NCBI RefSeq assembly: GCF_009674805.1
Contig: NZ_WKKI01000001.1
Span: forward strand, 186,001-250,000
From: Metabacillus lacus
GTDB taxonomy: Bacteria > Bacillota > Bacilli > Bacillales > Bacillaceae
Direction of reading: 5' to 3'
Length of the DNA: 64,000 bases
In this document: in pieces, positions 43,407-50,782 of the stretch
Numbering within the stretch: the stretch's first letter is position 1
Layout: the number at the start of each line of letters is the position of its first letter
Position numbers and translations under genes: made by a program
Notes under the pieces: model-generated
Database searches by the model: none
What the model saw: only the letters and a program-made list of their open reading frames with translations
Told to the model about the DNA's origin: nothing

Positions 43407-43441
43407 AAATCCACCTCTGAGTTTTCAGAGGTGGATTTTTT
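43407..43441 (+). terminator. Terminator of the sugar ABC operon
   Basis: AAATCCACCTCTGA-GTTT-TCAGAGGTGGATTT, 14-bp perfect stem, then TTTT. Confidence 0.93.
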
Positions 43442-43546
43442 TATGAATTAGTCCAGCAAGTGCTGCGGCTACAGGGATATTCCCTCTATATTTGCTTATA
43501 CTAAATTTGGGTAAAACAGTATAAGCAGGAAGGAAGGCAGATTTCT

Positions 43547-43837
43547 ATGAAAGAAATTCTACAGCATGTGAAGCTTGAATTAGAACAATCATTTGACAAT
43601 CCTGAGGGGCATGATTTAGACCATTGCATATCAGAATTGCAAGAGGCAAAGAAAAGTGCCGGGGACAAACAGGAAATGTTTCAAGGTATCATCCATGCAG
43701 TTCAGCATGCCAAACATGCAAAACAGCAGCTGATCAGAACAGGAGATGCTTCTGCCACCAATGCTTTTGCAGAAGCACACAGAGCAGTTGACCAGGCCAT
43801 GCACTCCTATGAATCAACCGATAATGATCCTTTATAG
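43547..43837 (+). CDS. Small helical hypothetical protein, 96 aa
   Basis: No family recognised. The product is soluble, histidine-rich (NPEGHDLDHC, HAVQHAKHAKQQL, EAHRAVDQAMHSY) and predicted to be a helical bundle. ATG 43547 has AGGAAGG upstream. A GGGTAA word 32-37 bp before the start hints at sigma B, but no good -35 accompanies it. Stands alone. Confidence 0.7.
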   Translation: MKEILQHVKLELEQSFDNPEGHDLDHCISELQEAKKSAGDKQEMFQGIIHAVQHAKHAKQQLIRTGDASATNAFAEAHRAVDQAMHSYESTDNDPL

Positions 43838-43892
43838 GATAATCGGAGATAACTTCCCACAGAAATACTAAGAACAGGCGGTAAAAAAAGGT

Positions 43893-43924
43893 ACTAAAAA
43901 AAGGAGAAGCAAATTTACTTCTCC
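43893..43924 (-). terminator. Terminator of the gene at 43955
   Basis: Reverse strand GGAGAAG-TAAATTTG-CTTCTCC followed by TTTTTTTAG. The REP-like repeat lies between it and the stop codon. Confidence 0.8.
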
Positions 43925-43926
43925 TT

Positions 43927-43953
43927 GGGACGAGGGACCTGTCCCTGCGTCCC
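43927..43953. repeat. 27-bp REP-like palindrome, copy 4 (inverted)
   Basis: Reverse complement begins GGGACGCAGGGACAGG and ends CTCGTCCC, one mismatch from copies 1 and 3. It abuts the stop of the gene at 43955 and its terminator. Confidence 0.85.
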
Positions 43954-43954
43954 T

Positions 43955-44296
43955 CTAACTCTCTTCACCCTTAGCCATTTTTTCTACTTTAACAAGCCCT
44001 TGAATGGTATTGTCCAAATCAAAATAGGCCCTTATCAGGTCGCCCTCCTGAATTTTTATATTGGAAGTGTCAGGAATTTTACTGGAAGTAAAGTGTATAC
44101 CTCCAGATCCTTCAATGGAAACGCCGTGATAATCATCGCCGGTAACCTCGGTGATTTTATATTTATAAACCCTGTACTGCTGGTCTTCTATCTGTTTGTT
44201 TAAAGCTTCAGGTTTTTCTTCCGGAAAGAAGTTAACCGCCAATAAGGTAACCAAAACGACAATGAGTGAAGATAGGATAATGGATTTTGCTTTCAT
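43955..44296 (-). CDS. Membrane-anchored hypothetical protein, 113 aa
   Basis: One N-terminal membrane helix (IILSSLIVVLVTLLAVNFF) followed by an extracytoplasmic small beta domain resembling an OB-like fold (YRVYKYKITEV, GDLIRAYFDL). No catalytic motif. Start ATG 44296 with AGGAGGGG upstream. Function unknown. The gap 44297-44605 upstream holds only AT-rich sequence and possible -10 words. Confidence 0.72.
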   Translation of the reverse strand: MKAKSIILSSLIVVLVTLLAVNFFPEEKPEALNKQIEDQQYRVYKYKITEVTGDDYHGVSIEGSGGIHFTSSKIPDTSNIKIQEGDLIRAYFDLDNTIQGLVKVEKMAKGEES

Positions 44297-44605
44297 TGGT
44301 CCCCTCCTGTAATATAATCATCTCTCTATATTATACTTGTACCACAATCAGAGGTCATGTAATCTGCATCACATTGTTGAGAGATTATTATAATCTATAT
44401 GAAACCAATGACAATCCAATGCTTTTTTCTGAAAAAAAACTGTGATAATTTCACGTATAAACAAAGCTTATAATGGGAAGTAAAGACGCTGGGGCAAAAG
44501 TTAATAAAAATGAAGACTTTCTGAACTAATAAGGGTATTTAACACTTCTAAATACAGGTGAGTTATAATACAAGTATAATAAGAGAAACTTAAACGGAGG
44601 TTACA

Positions 44606-44902
44606 ATGACAAATACAACAGTTGGAACGTTTCGCTTAATGGGATTTTTAGAAGGAGGGTCACTCCTCATACTTCTATTTATCGCAATGCCTTTAAAATA
44701 TCTCGCTGACATCCCATTGGCTGTTACAGTGGTCGGCTCTTTGCATGGTTTTCTGTTTATCCTCTACCTTTTTATCCTTGCATATACAACGTTTAAAATA
44801 CGCTGGTCTCTAAAGTGGGTAGTGAGTGCAATTGCAGTCGCCTTTATTCCTTTTGGAAACATTGTGTTAGATGCTAAACTAAAACAGTCTTCATATATGT
44901 AA
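44606..44902 (+). CDS. ydzA: DUF3817 membrane protein (YdzA-like)
   Basis: Integral membrane protein, 98 aa, three membrane segments. FRLMGFLEGGSLLILLFIAMP at the start and GSLHGFLFILYLF in the second helix match the DUF3817/YdzA family. ATG 44606 follows AACGGAGGT. Function unknown. Followed by its own terminator. Confidence 0.85.
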   Translation: MTNTTVGTFRLMGFLEGGSLLILLFIAMPLKYLADIPLAVTVVGSLHGFLFILYLFILAYTTFKIRWSLKWVVSAIAVAFIPFGNIVLDAKLKQSSYM

Positions 44903-44917
44903 GCTACTATATACAAT

Positions 44918-44950
44918 CCAGCTGCCGGGTTACTCCTGCAGCTTTTTTTT
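44918..44950 (+). terminator. Terminator of ydzA
   Basis: AGCTGC-(CGGGTTACTCCT)-GCAGCT then TTTTTTTTAT. Confidence 0.8.
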
Positions 44951-44951
44951 A

Positions 44952-44998
44952 TAAAAAAAAAGATATTGAGAAGGTTAAGTTTCTCACTATCTTTTAGT
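44952..44998 (-). terminator. Terminator of the dedA operon
   Basis: Reverse strand AAAGATAGTGAGAA...TTCTCAATATCTTT followed by TTTTTTATA; one mismatch. Confidence 0.8.
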
Positions 44999-45052
44999 CA
45001 ATACTACTGTCTTCCCACAGATGCTTTAATTTTTCATCAGTACATGGGTAGT

Positions 45053-45649
45053 TTATCTTGAAAAGATAATCTTTCGTTTATAAAGGATTCTGGAGCAAAT
45101 TGCCAGGACAATGATGACAAACAGTAGCAAAGCTGCCTTATGAATGACTTGGCTGAAAGCTTCAATATTAAAACCCAGGTAATGACCGGCCGCAAAAAAG
45201 ACTGCTGTCCATATAAAGCCTATGGAGTAAGAGTATAGTGCATACTTTCTATAGGCCATTTGATTAGCTCCCACAATATATGGCACAAGATGACGGATGA
45301 CAGGTAAAAAATAGCTGAGAATAATTGAAAATGCTCCATACCTTGCAGTGAGCAGTTCTGCCCTTTCAATATGCTTTTTCCATTTATTCTTCCTGCCAAA
45401 ATATGCGAGCACTGGTGCTCCAAGCAGTCTGCCGCCAGCGTAGCCAATGGAAAGGCCTGAAATGACGCCAAAATAAGTAACAAAAAAGGCGCCATAAGGC
45501 TGCAATATACCCAGGGAAGATGCAAAACCCCCGCACATGACAATGGCTTCATCAGGAATTGGAAGCCCAAAGATACCCAGCCATAAACTGAAAAACAAGG
45601 CCACATATCCATAGCTGCCAATCAAATCAATAAAATGCTCCAGCTCCAT
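45053..45649 (-). CDS. DedA-family membrane protein
   Basis: DedA/SNARE-associated (VTT-domain) protein, 198 aa, about five membrane segments. Family marks: FGLPIPDEAIVMCGG near residue 27, a G-rich segment ISGLSIGYAGGRLLG, and SYFLPVIRHLVPYIVG with the conserved Arg. Such proteins flip lipids such as undecaprenyl phosphate or phosphatidylethanolamine and affect envelope homeostasis. ATG 45649 follows GGGAGA. It is 12 bp behind a SAM-methyltransferase gene, which hints at a shared membrane-lipid role. Confidence 0.9.
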   Translation of the reverse strand: MELEHFIDLIGSYGYVALFFSLWLGIFGLPIPDEAIVMCGGFASSLGILQPYGAFFVTYFGVISGLSIGYAGGRLLGAPVLAYFGRKNKWKKHIERAELLTARYGAFSIILSYFLPVIRHLVPYIVGANQMAYRKYALYSYSIGFIWTAVFFAAGHYLGFNIEAFSQVIHKAALLLFVIIVLAICSRILYKRKIIFSR

Positions 45650-45661
45650 GCCAGGTCTCCC

Positions 45662-46240
45662 TTATATCATTTTTGCATGTTTACAAGTATACACAAAAGC
45701 AGGCGGAATATTTAGAGGTACAAATTTAAAAGAAACAGAATTATAATACGCCTTTAGCATCTCTTTCATTTGAAAAGAGTACTGAAAGCCGACAAAAGCT
45801 CCGTCCTCTTGAAGAGAGTTTTTAACTTCATTCATGATACTAGTTCTGCTTTCATCTGAAAAATTAGCAAAAGGGAGACCGGAAATAACCGCATCAGCCT
45901 TTTTTAAATTCATTTTGTCCATTATGACTGTAAGCTCTTCAGCATTAGATGCAAAATAAAAAGATGGATACTCCTTCTTCAGCTTTTCTCTCATGTAGAA
46001 ATCCTGTTCTATAATAAGGACAGAAGAGCCATTTTTGGCATTCTGAGAAATATATTTGGTAAAAACGCCTGTTCCGGCACCTAATTCAACAATTGTTTCT
46101 GCTTGTTCCCAATTCACTTGATCCACAATCTTTTTTGCCAAAAAACGGGAGCTGGGTGTAATGCTTCCAATTTGCTTTGGATCAGTCCAAAATTTATAGA
46201 AAAATAATGCTCTATTGTTACGTTTTAGTTTATATGGCAT
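45662..46240 (-). CDS. Class I SAM-dependent methyltransferase (phospholipid methyltransferase-like)
   Basis: 192 aa. Motif I is VELGAGTGVFTKYI near residue 51, with the acidic end of strand 2 in VLIIEQD and motif IV-like ISGLPFANF near 118. The GLPF motif and N-terminal KFWTDPKQIGSITPSS helix resemble phosphatidylethanolamine N-methyltransferase-like and KsgA-related proteins. ATG 46240 has AGAGG upstream. Co-transcribed with dedA. The true acceptor (lipid, rRNA or other) is undetermined. Confidence 0.83.
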   Translation of the reverse strand: MPYKLKRNNRALFFYKFWTDPKQIGSITPSSRFLAKKIVDQVNWEQAETIVELGAGTGVFTKYISQNAKNGSSVLIIEQDFYMREKLKKEYPSFYFASNAEELTVIMDKMNLKKADAVISGLPFANFSDESRTSIMNEVKNSLQEDGAFVGFQYSFQMKEMLKAYYNSVSFKFVPLNIPPAFVYTCKHAKMI

Positions 46241-46375
46241 GTTAAACCTCTTCTCTAGCTGCTTGGTTTTACCAATAGGACCTTTAACTGGCTTTTCTTA
46301 TTTTATAATACCACTTTGAAAACAACAATGGTAATTTCCCCTTTTTCACCCTTTTGTTATGCTGCCGGGCTGAGA

Positions 46376-46419
46376 AGCAAAAACGGCACAGTCCAGTATT
46401 AAGGGGACTGGCACCGTTT
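46376..46419 (-). terminator. Hairpin after the VanW gene, repeat-like
   Basis: Reverse strand AAACGGTGCCAGTCCCC...GGACTGTGCCGTTT then TTGCTTCTC. Works as a terminator for the VanW gene. The GGTGCCAGTCCCC word looks like a REP-type sequence. Flanking 46241-46375 shows no gene. Confidence 0.7.
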
Positions 46420-46473
46420 CGCCTTAAAGGAGGCTTTCCCGAGGCTGCCCAATTCAAAGGGATTTCTTTAAAG

Positions 46474-47388
46474 TTACTGACTGACAGCATCAGAAGAAGC
46501 AACAACCTGTACTTCAAGTGTTCCGCTTTTACTATCAACAATCGACCTGATCATGACTGGATAATCTTTGTTATTCATGAATTTGAAATCCTTGTATCCG
46601 TATGCCACAGTAGCATCCTTGCCTTCTGGTACGTATCCAACTGACTTGGAGTGATGATGAAGTTCTAAAATTTCCAAACCTGCCTTTTCAACTGCATTAT
46701 ATAAAGTACTGGAGGTTTGGCAGACTCCACCGCCGATACCTTCCACAAATTCCTTGTTTACAATTTCAAGTGCCTTTTGGTAGCCATTTTCTATAGTTCT
46801 GTCGCCTACAACTAAATTGAAGTAAAAGCGGTCTCCGGGACCAAGAACAGTTTGGTTAATTACGTTAGAGGATATTGAAATGTTTTGTGTTCTCCCGGCT
46901 ATCGTTGGATTGAAAGAAGTTTTGTAACTCCCAAGCAGGATTGTTTGCTCCGGTGAGAAAGTATCTTTTGAAACATTTGGCGGAGTCTCTTCGATAGGCA
47001 GCTCAATTTCTTTATCAAAAGCAGTCATATTATTTAAAAGTTCCAAAGCCTTTTTTTCGTCAAGTATTACCCTGCTTTGTCCGCCTGTCAACTCGCCGTT
47101 TGAATTCAGTTTAACAGGAATCATTGGCCGGTCGATATTCCTTGCCAGCTCTTTCACAACCTTTTGTACATCTTCTCTGTTCTCTTTAGAGGGCATATAG
47201 GTATGAAGAACATTACTGTTTCTGTTATCAATGAGCTTTACTTCAAGCTCGTAATCTTTCGTAACAAGGCTGCTGAGTTTTTGTTCATTTCTCTTTAGTA
47301 CTTTTTCCTCAGTTTCCTGTCCACCGCTTAAACTGCTGCAACCAGTTAAAACTAAGCTGAATAAAGCGACATAAATCAATTTTTTCAT
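46474..47388 (-). CDS. VanW-family lipoprotein
   Basis: 304 aa, exported and lipid-anchored: signal with lipobox LTGC (Cys near 17). The VanW domain spans about 145-285, with ILLGSYKTSFNP, ISSNVINQTVLGPGDRFYFN, and EGIGGGVCQTSSTLYNAVEKAG followed by HHHSKSVGYVPEG. These resemble YoaR-type proteins. VanW function is unknown though associated with envelope genes. ATG 47388 follows GGGAGAG. Monocistronic. Confidence 0.88.
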   Translation of the reverse strand: MKKLIYVALFSLVLTGCSSLSGGQETEEKVLKRNEQKLSSLVTKDYELEVKLIDNRNSNVLHTYMPSKENREDVQKVVKELARNIDRPMIPVKLNSNGELTGGQSRVILDEKKALELLNNMTAFDKEIELPIEETPPNVSKDTFSPEQTILLGSYKTSFNPTIAGRTQNISISSNVINQTVLGPGDRFYFNLVVGDRTIENGYQKALEIVNKEFVEGIGGGVCQTSSTLYNAVEKAGLEILELHHHSKSVGYVPEGKDATVAYGYKDFKFMNNKDYPVMIRSIVDSKSGTLEVQVVASSDAVSQ

Positions 47389-47610
47389 GTATTCTCTCCC
47401 ATTTAACTTTTTGTTAGACCCCTTTTATTTCTAAGATCGTTCTGTATATAAGACGAATGATACCCTGCAAATGTTTCATGAAATAGAAAAATTATCAAAT
47501 TTACCTCAACATATTTTACATGTTTGGTGGTAACAGTTCAAGTGGCTTTCTGCTGGTTTGTACTGAAGAAACTCTTATCCTAAAGTAAAATGATAATGAT
47601 GACAATAAAA

Positions 47611-48504
47611 TTAACCGCTATTATTTTTAGAAGCTTGTATAGCCATTACACCCGCAATAATCAAGATTCCGCCCAATGCAGATGACATATAAAATTCTTC
47701 TTTTAAAAGCAGCATTGCAGCTAAACATGCAACTGGAGGCTCCAGGTACATAAAGTTTGAAACAATGCTGGCCTCCATGATTTCAAGTGCTTTACCCCAA
47801 AACCAATAGGCTATAGCTGTAACAAATACACCCAGAAACAGCAAATGCCATACATTTGAGGAGCTTAACAGCTGCAGCTGCATGAGCCCCCCATTACTCA
47901 AAAAGATCGGCATAGTAACTGCACAGCCAATACAGCTAATATAAAAAGTAATAGTTAAGCTTGGGTATGGAATATCAAGTTTCTTAAGTAATATAGAATA
48001 AACAGCCCAGTTCAATGTGCTGGCCAGCATAAAAAAATACCCTGCTTCCCTTGGAAACACAAAGTTCCCGGAACCAAAGGCAGTAATAAATAAAACACCC
48101 AGGATGGCAGTCAGCATCCCCAGAAGCATATAAAAGGAAAACGATTCCCGCAAAAAGATGACTGCCAGGATTACGGTGAAAACTGGTGAAAATGCAATCA
48201 GCCATCCTGCTTCTGAGGCATCAATAGATGTAAGCGCAGCCGCCTGCAGCAGTTGATGAACAAACACACCTATAATTGAAAGGATAAACAGGTGCGGCCA
48301 ATATTGAGGCGAAACGAATATTTTTTTCCTGGTGATGACTAGCAAAACTAACAGAAATACTGCTCCTATTGCAAATCTGGCTGTAATCAAAGAGAACAAA
48401 TCCAATTCATCTAGGACCGATTTTGCCGAAACAAAGGAAATGCCCCAAAAAGCCACTGCAAGAAAAGCATATAGGGAACTCATTAATTTTAGTTGATTTT
48501 TCAA
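47611..48504 (-). CDS. EamA/DMT-family transporter
   Basis: Ten-segment drug/metabolite transporter with two EamA repeats, 297 aa. First repeat AFLAVAFWGISFVSAKSVLDE, second repeat LNWAVYSILLKKLDIPYPSL, and EPPVACLAAMLLLKEEF before the last helix. The start codon is probably TTG 48504 (CGGGG upstream); an ATG six codons on is possible. Substrate unknown, often amino acids or metabolites. Confidence 0.87.
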   Translation of the reverse strand: MKNQLKLMSSLYAFLAVAFWGISFVSAKSVLDELDLFSLITARFAIGAVFLLVLLVITRKKIFVSPQYWPHLFILSIIGVFVHQLLQAAALTSIDASEAGWLIAFSPVFTVILAVIFLRESFSFYMLLGMLTAILGVLFITAFGSGNFVFPREAGYFFMLASTLNWAVYSILLKKLDIPYPSLTITFYISCIGCAVTMPIFLSNGGLMQLQLLSSSNVWHLLFLGVFVTAIAYWFWGKALEIMEASIVSNFMYLEPPVACLAAMLLLKEEFYMSSALGGILIIAGVMAIQASKNNSG

Positions 48505-48584
48505 TTTTTCCCCGCCCAGTTAAAATAGCTTGTTTCTATCACATTATGCTGAAAACATAGAAGATATGAATACTGGACAAACAG

Positions 48585-48610
48585 GTTTACTATTAATTAA
48601 AAAAGGGAAA
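48585..48610 (+). promoter_or_regulatory. Sigma-B-like promoter of rsbY
   Basis: GTTTAC (48585-48590), 14-bp spacer, GGGAAA (48605-48610), about 57 bp upstream of the start. Fits autoregulation of the sigma-B pathway. Confidence 0.5.
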
Positions 48611-48666
48611 AGAATAGAGGTTATTTATAATTAGATCCGTTAAACACAGTTCAAAGGAGAAACAAG

Positions 48667-49806
48667 ATGTCCATATTGATTGTTGACGACAATAAGGTAA
48701 ATCTTTTCGTTATTGAAAAGATCTTAAAAAACGAAGGGTACACAGATTTTATTTCATTTACATCAGCAACGGAACTTTTTCAGTATTTAAAACTGGATTC
48801 CCCTTCCTCACAGATTGATGCGGATGTTATTCTTATGGATATCATGATGCCCGGAATAGACGGAATACAGGCCTGCAAGATACTTCAAGAGACACCTCAT
48901 TTAAGAGATATTCCTGTCATATTTGTTACGGCACTGGAAGATTCCGAAAAAGTAGCAGAGGCTTTGGATGTGGGAGCCATTGATTATATAACAAAACCTA
49001 TAAAAAAAGTTGAACTGCTTGCACGTTTAAGAGTGGCACTTCGGCTAAAATATGAAAAAGACTGGCATACGCAGCAAGAGAAAAAAATAAGAGATGAGCT
49101 CCGCCTTGCAACAGAAGTTCAAAGAAATTTATTAAGCAGCCCCATCTCTACACCGAATCTTCAAATCGCATCCTCTTACCTTCCTGCTTTTCAGCTGGCA
49201 GGAGATATGTATTACTGGCAAAAACTGGATAACGAAAGATACGGCGTCATGATCCTGGACATGATGGGGCACGGTATTTCTTCTTCCTTGGTATGCATGT
49301 ACATCTCTTCTGTACTCAGAGATGCGATGAAGCATTACACAGAACCTGAAGAGGTAATTAGGGAACTAAACAACTGGATGCATCAGCTCTACAATGAAGA
49401 AAACGAAATGAATTATTATTTCACTGCGATTTATTTGGTTATCGATACAAAAAAGAAAACAGTCGATTACATAAATGCAGGCCATCCGCCAGGTTTTGCA
49501 CTGATAGATGGTTCACAAACCGAACTTTTAAAGAGAAGCTGCTGTGCAGTTGGCTTTTTTGAAGAAATTGATATGAAAAAGCATTCCCTCTCTTATCGTG
49601 AATCCATTCAAATTCTGATGTATACAGACGGAGTTTTGGAGGCGATAGAAAATGAAGGGATTGATGGACTGCATTTTTTGAAAGCGGCAAGTGAACACAT
49701 TGATGATCCGCAATTAATGACAAACCCGCTGGATTTCATTTTGACAGAAGAACTGCAGAAAAATCATCCTGATGATATGTGTGTAGTGGTAATTAAAGCT
49801 TCTTAG
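48667..49806 (+). CDS. rsbY: Response regulator-PP2C phosphatase RsbY-like
   Basis: 379 aa. Receiver domain 1-120 with phosphoacceptor Asp58 in VILMDIMMPGIDG, T/S in FVTALED and Lys in YITKPIKK; linker helix; SpoIIE/RsbU-type PP2C domain about 165-378 with AGDMYYW, LDMMGHGISSSLV, NAGHPPGF and MYTDGVLE metal-binding Asp residues. In B. cereus, RsbY phosphorylated by RsbK dephosphorylates the anti-anti-sigma RsbV and frees sigma B. It is convergent with rsbM-rsbK, the companion genes. No rsbV, rsbW or sigB is in this window. Confidence 0.9.
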   Translation: MSILIVDDNKVNLFVIEKILKNEGYTDFISFTSATELFQYLKLDSPSSQIDADVILMDIMMPGIDGIQACKILQETPHLRDIPVIFVTALEDSEKVAEALDVGAIDYITKPIKKVELLARLRVALRLKYEKDWHTQQEKKIRDELRLATEVQRNLLSSPISTPNLQIASSYLPAFQLAGDMYYWQKLDNERYGVMILDMMGHGISSSLVCMYISSVLRDAMKHYTEPEEVIRELNNWMHQLYNEENEMNYYFTAIYLVIDTKKKTVDYINAGHPPGFALIDGSQTELLKRSCCAVGFFEEIDMKKHSLSYRESIQILMYTDGVLEAIENEGIDGLHFLKAASEHIDDPQLMTNPLDFILTEELQKNHPDDMCVVVIKAS

Positions 49807-49842
49807 GATTGAGCACAGAAAGCTAAAATAATATAAGAGCAT

Positions 49843-49884
49843 AAAAAAAGAAGCTTGGAAATCTAATTTCCAAGCTTCTTTTTT
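49843..49884. terminator. Bidirectional terminator between rsbY and rsbM
   Basis: AAAAAAAGAAGCTTGGAAAT-CTA-ATTTCCAAGCTTCTTTTTT, about 19-bp perfect stem. Confidence 0.93.
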
Positions 49885-50726
49885 CATGTAATATAATTTT
49901 CTTTGCGGTAGATTTTTTCTTTGCTATTAAAGGTTCTGTAATTGTAACGGGCATCTGGACGCAGAGCTTCCTTGCTTCCAAGACACAGGAAACCGTTGCT
50001 CGCCAGGCTGTCGTAAAAAAGCTTAGTCACGTCAGTTTGTAATCCCCCGGAAAAATAGATTAATACATTACGGCATATAATCGCATGAAATTCATTAAAC
50101 GAACCATCTGTTACCAGATTATGCTGTGCAAAAATGATAGAATCTGCTAAATATCTGTGAAAGCTGGCGTTCTGTTCATCAGTACTGTAATACTCAGAAA
50201 AAGCACTGCTTCCTCCAGATTGCAAATAATTTTTTGTATAAGTTTGCATCCTGTTCAGGGAAAAAGCTCCCCGTTCAGCCAGTTTCACGACTTGCTCATT
50301 CATATCTGTTGCATAAATTCTGGTGCGGCCAAGCAAACCTTCTTCATGGAGCATAATTGCCATCGAATAGGCTTCTTCTCCTGTTGCACATCCTGCATGC
50401 CAGATCCTGATTTCTGAATGCTGGCGAAGCATTGGGATAACATCTCTTCGAAATGCATAGAAAAAAGAAGGGTCTCTGAACATTTCTGTTACGTTTATAG
50501 AAAAGTCGCTAAGAAGCTTATCAACAAATCCAGGTTCATGAAGAACTTTCTCCAACACTCCAGTTATGCTTGAGATTTGTTCCAGCCGCATCCTGTTTTC
50601 AAGCCTTCTTTCAATGGAAGATCTCATATATTTCCGAAAATCATAACCAGTAGAAAGGTAAACGCCCTGCAGCAGCAGATCTATTTCCAGCTGCTGGCGC
50701 TCATCATCATTTAGAATCTTACCCAA
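49884..50726 (-). CDS. rsbM: CheR-type methyltransferase RsbM-like
   Basis: SAM-dependent carboxyl methyltransferase of the CheR family, about 280 aa. N-terminal CheR_N helices (YDFRKYMRSSIERRLENRM); SAM site IWHAGCATGEEAYSMAIML near residue 110; YATDMNEQVV; AIICRNVLIYF. TTG 50726 is preferred (GGAGG 7 bases upstream); the frame is open to 50753. In B. cereus RsbM methylates the sensor kinase RsbK and lowers sigma-B activity. It lies 56 bp downstream of rsbK, same operon. Not a chemotaxis CheR by context. Confidence 0.9.
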   Translation of the reverse strand: MGKILNDDERQQLEIDLLLQGVYLSTGYDFRKYMRSSIERRLENRMRLEQISSITGVLEKVLHEPGFVDKLLSDFSINVTEMFRDPSFFYAFRRDVIPMLRQHSEIRIWHAGCATGEEAYSMAIMLHEEGLLGRTRIYATDMNEQVVKLAERGAFSLNRMQTYTKNYLQSGGSSAFSEYYSTDEQNASFHRYLADSIIFAQHNLVTDGSFNEFHAIICRNVLIYFSGGLQTDVTKLFYDSLASNGFLCLGSKEALRPDARYNYRTFNSKEKIYRKENYIT

Positions 50727-50782
50727 AAATGTTTCCTCCGCTTTCTCTTGCAATTAAGTTGTTTAATGAAACAGTCTTCTCT

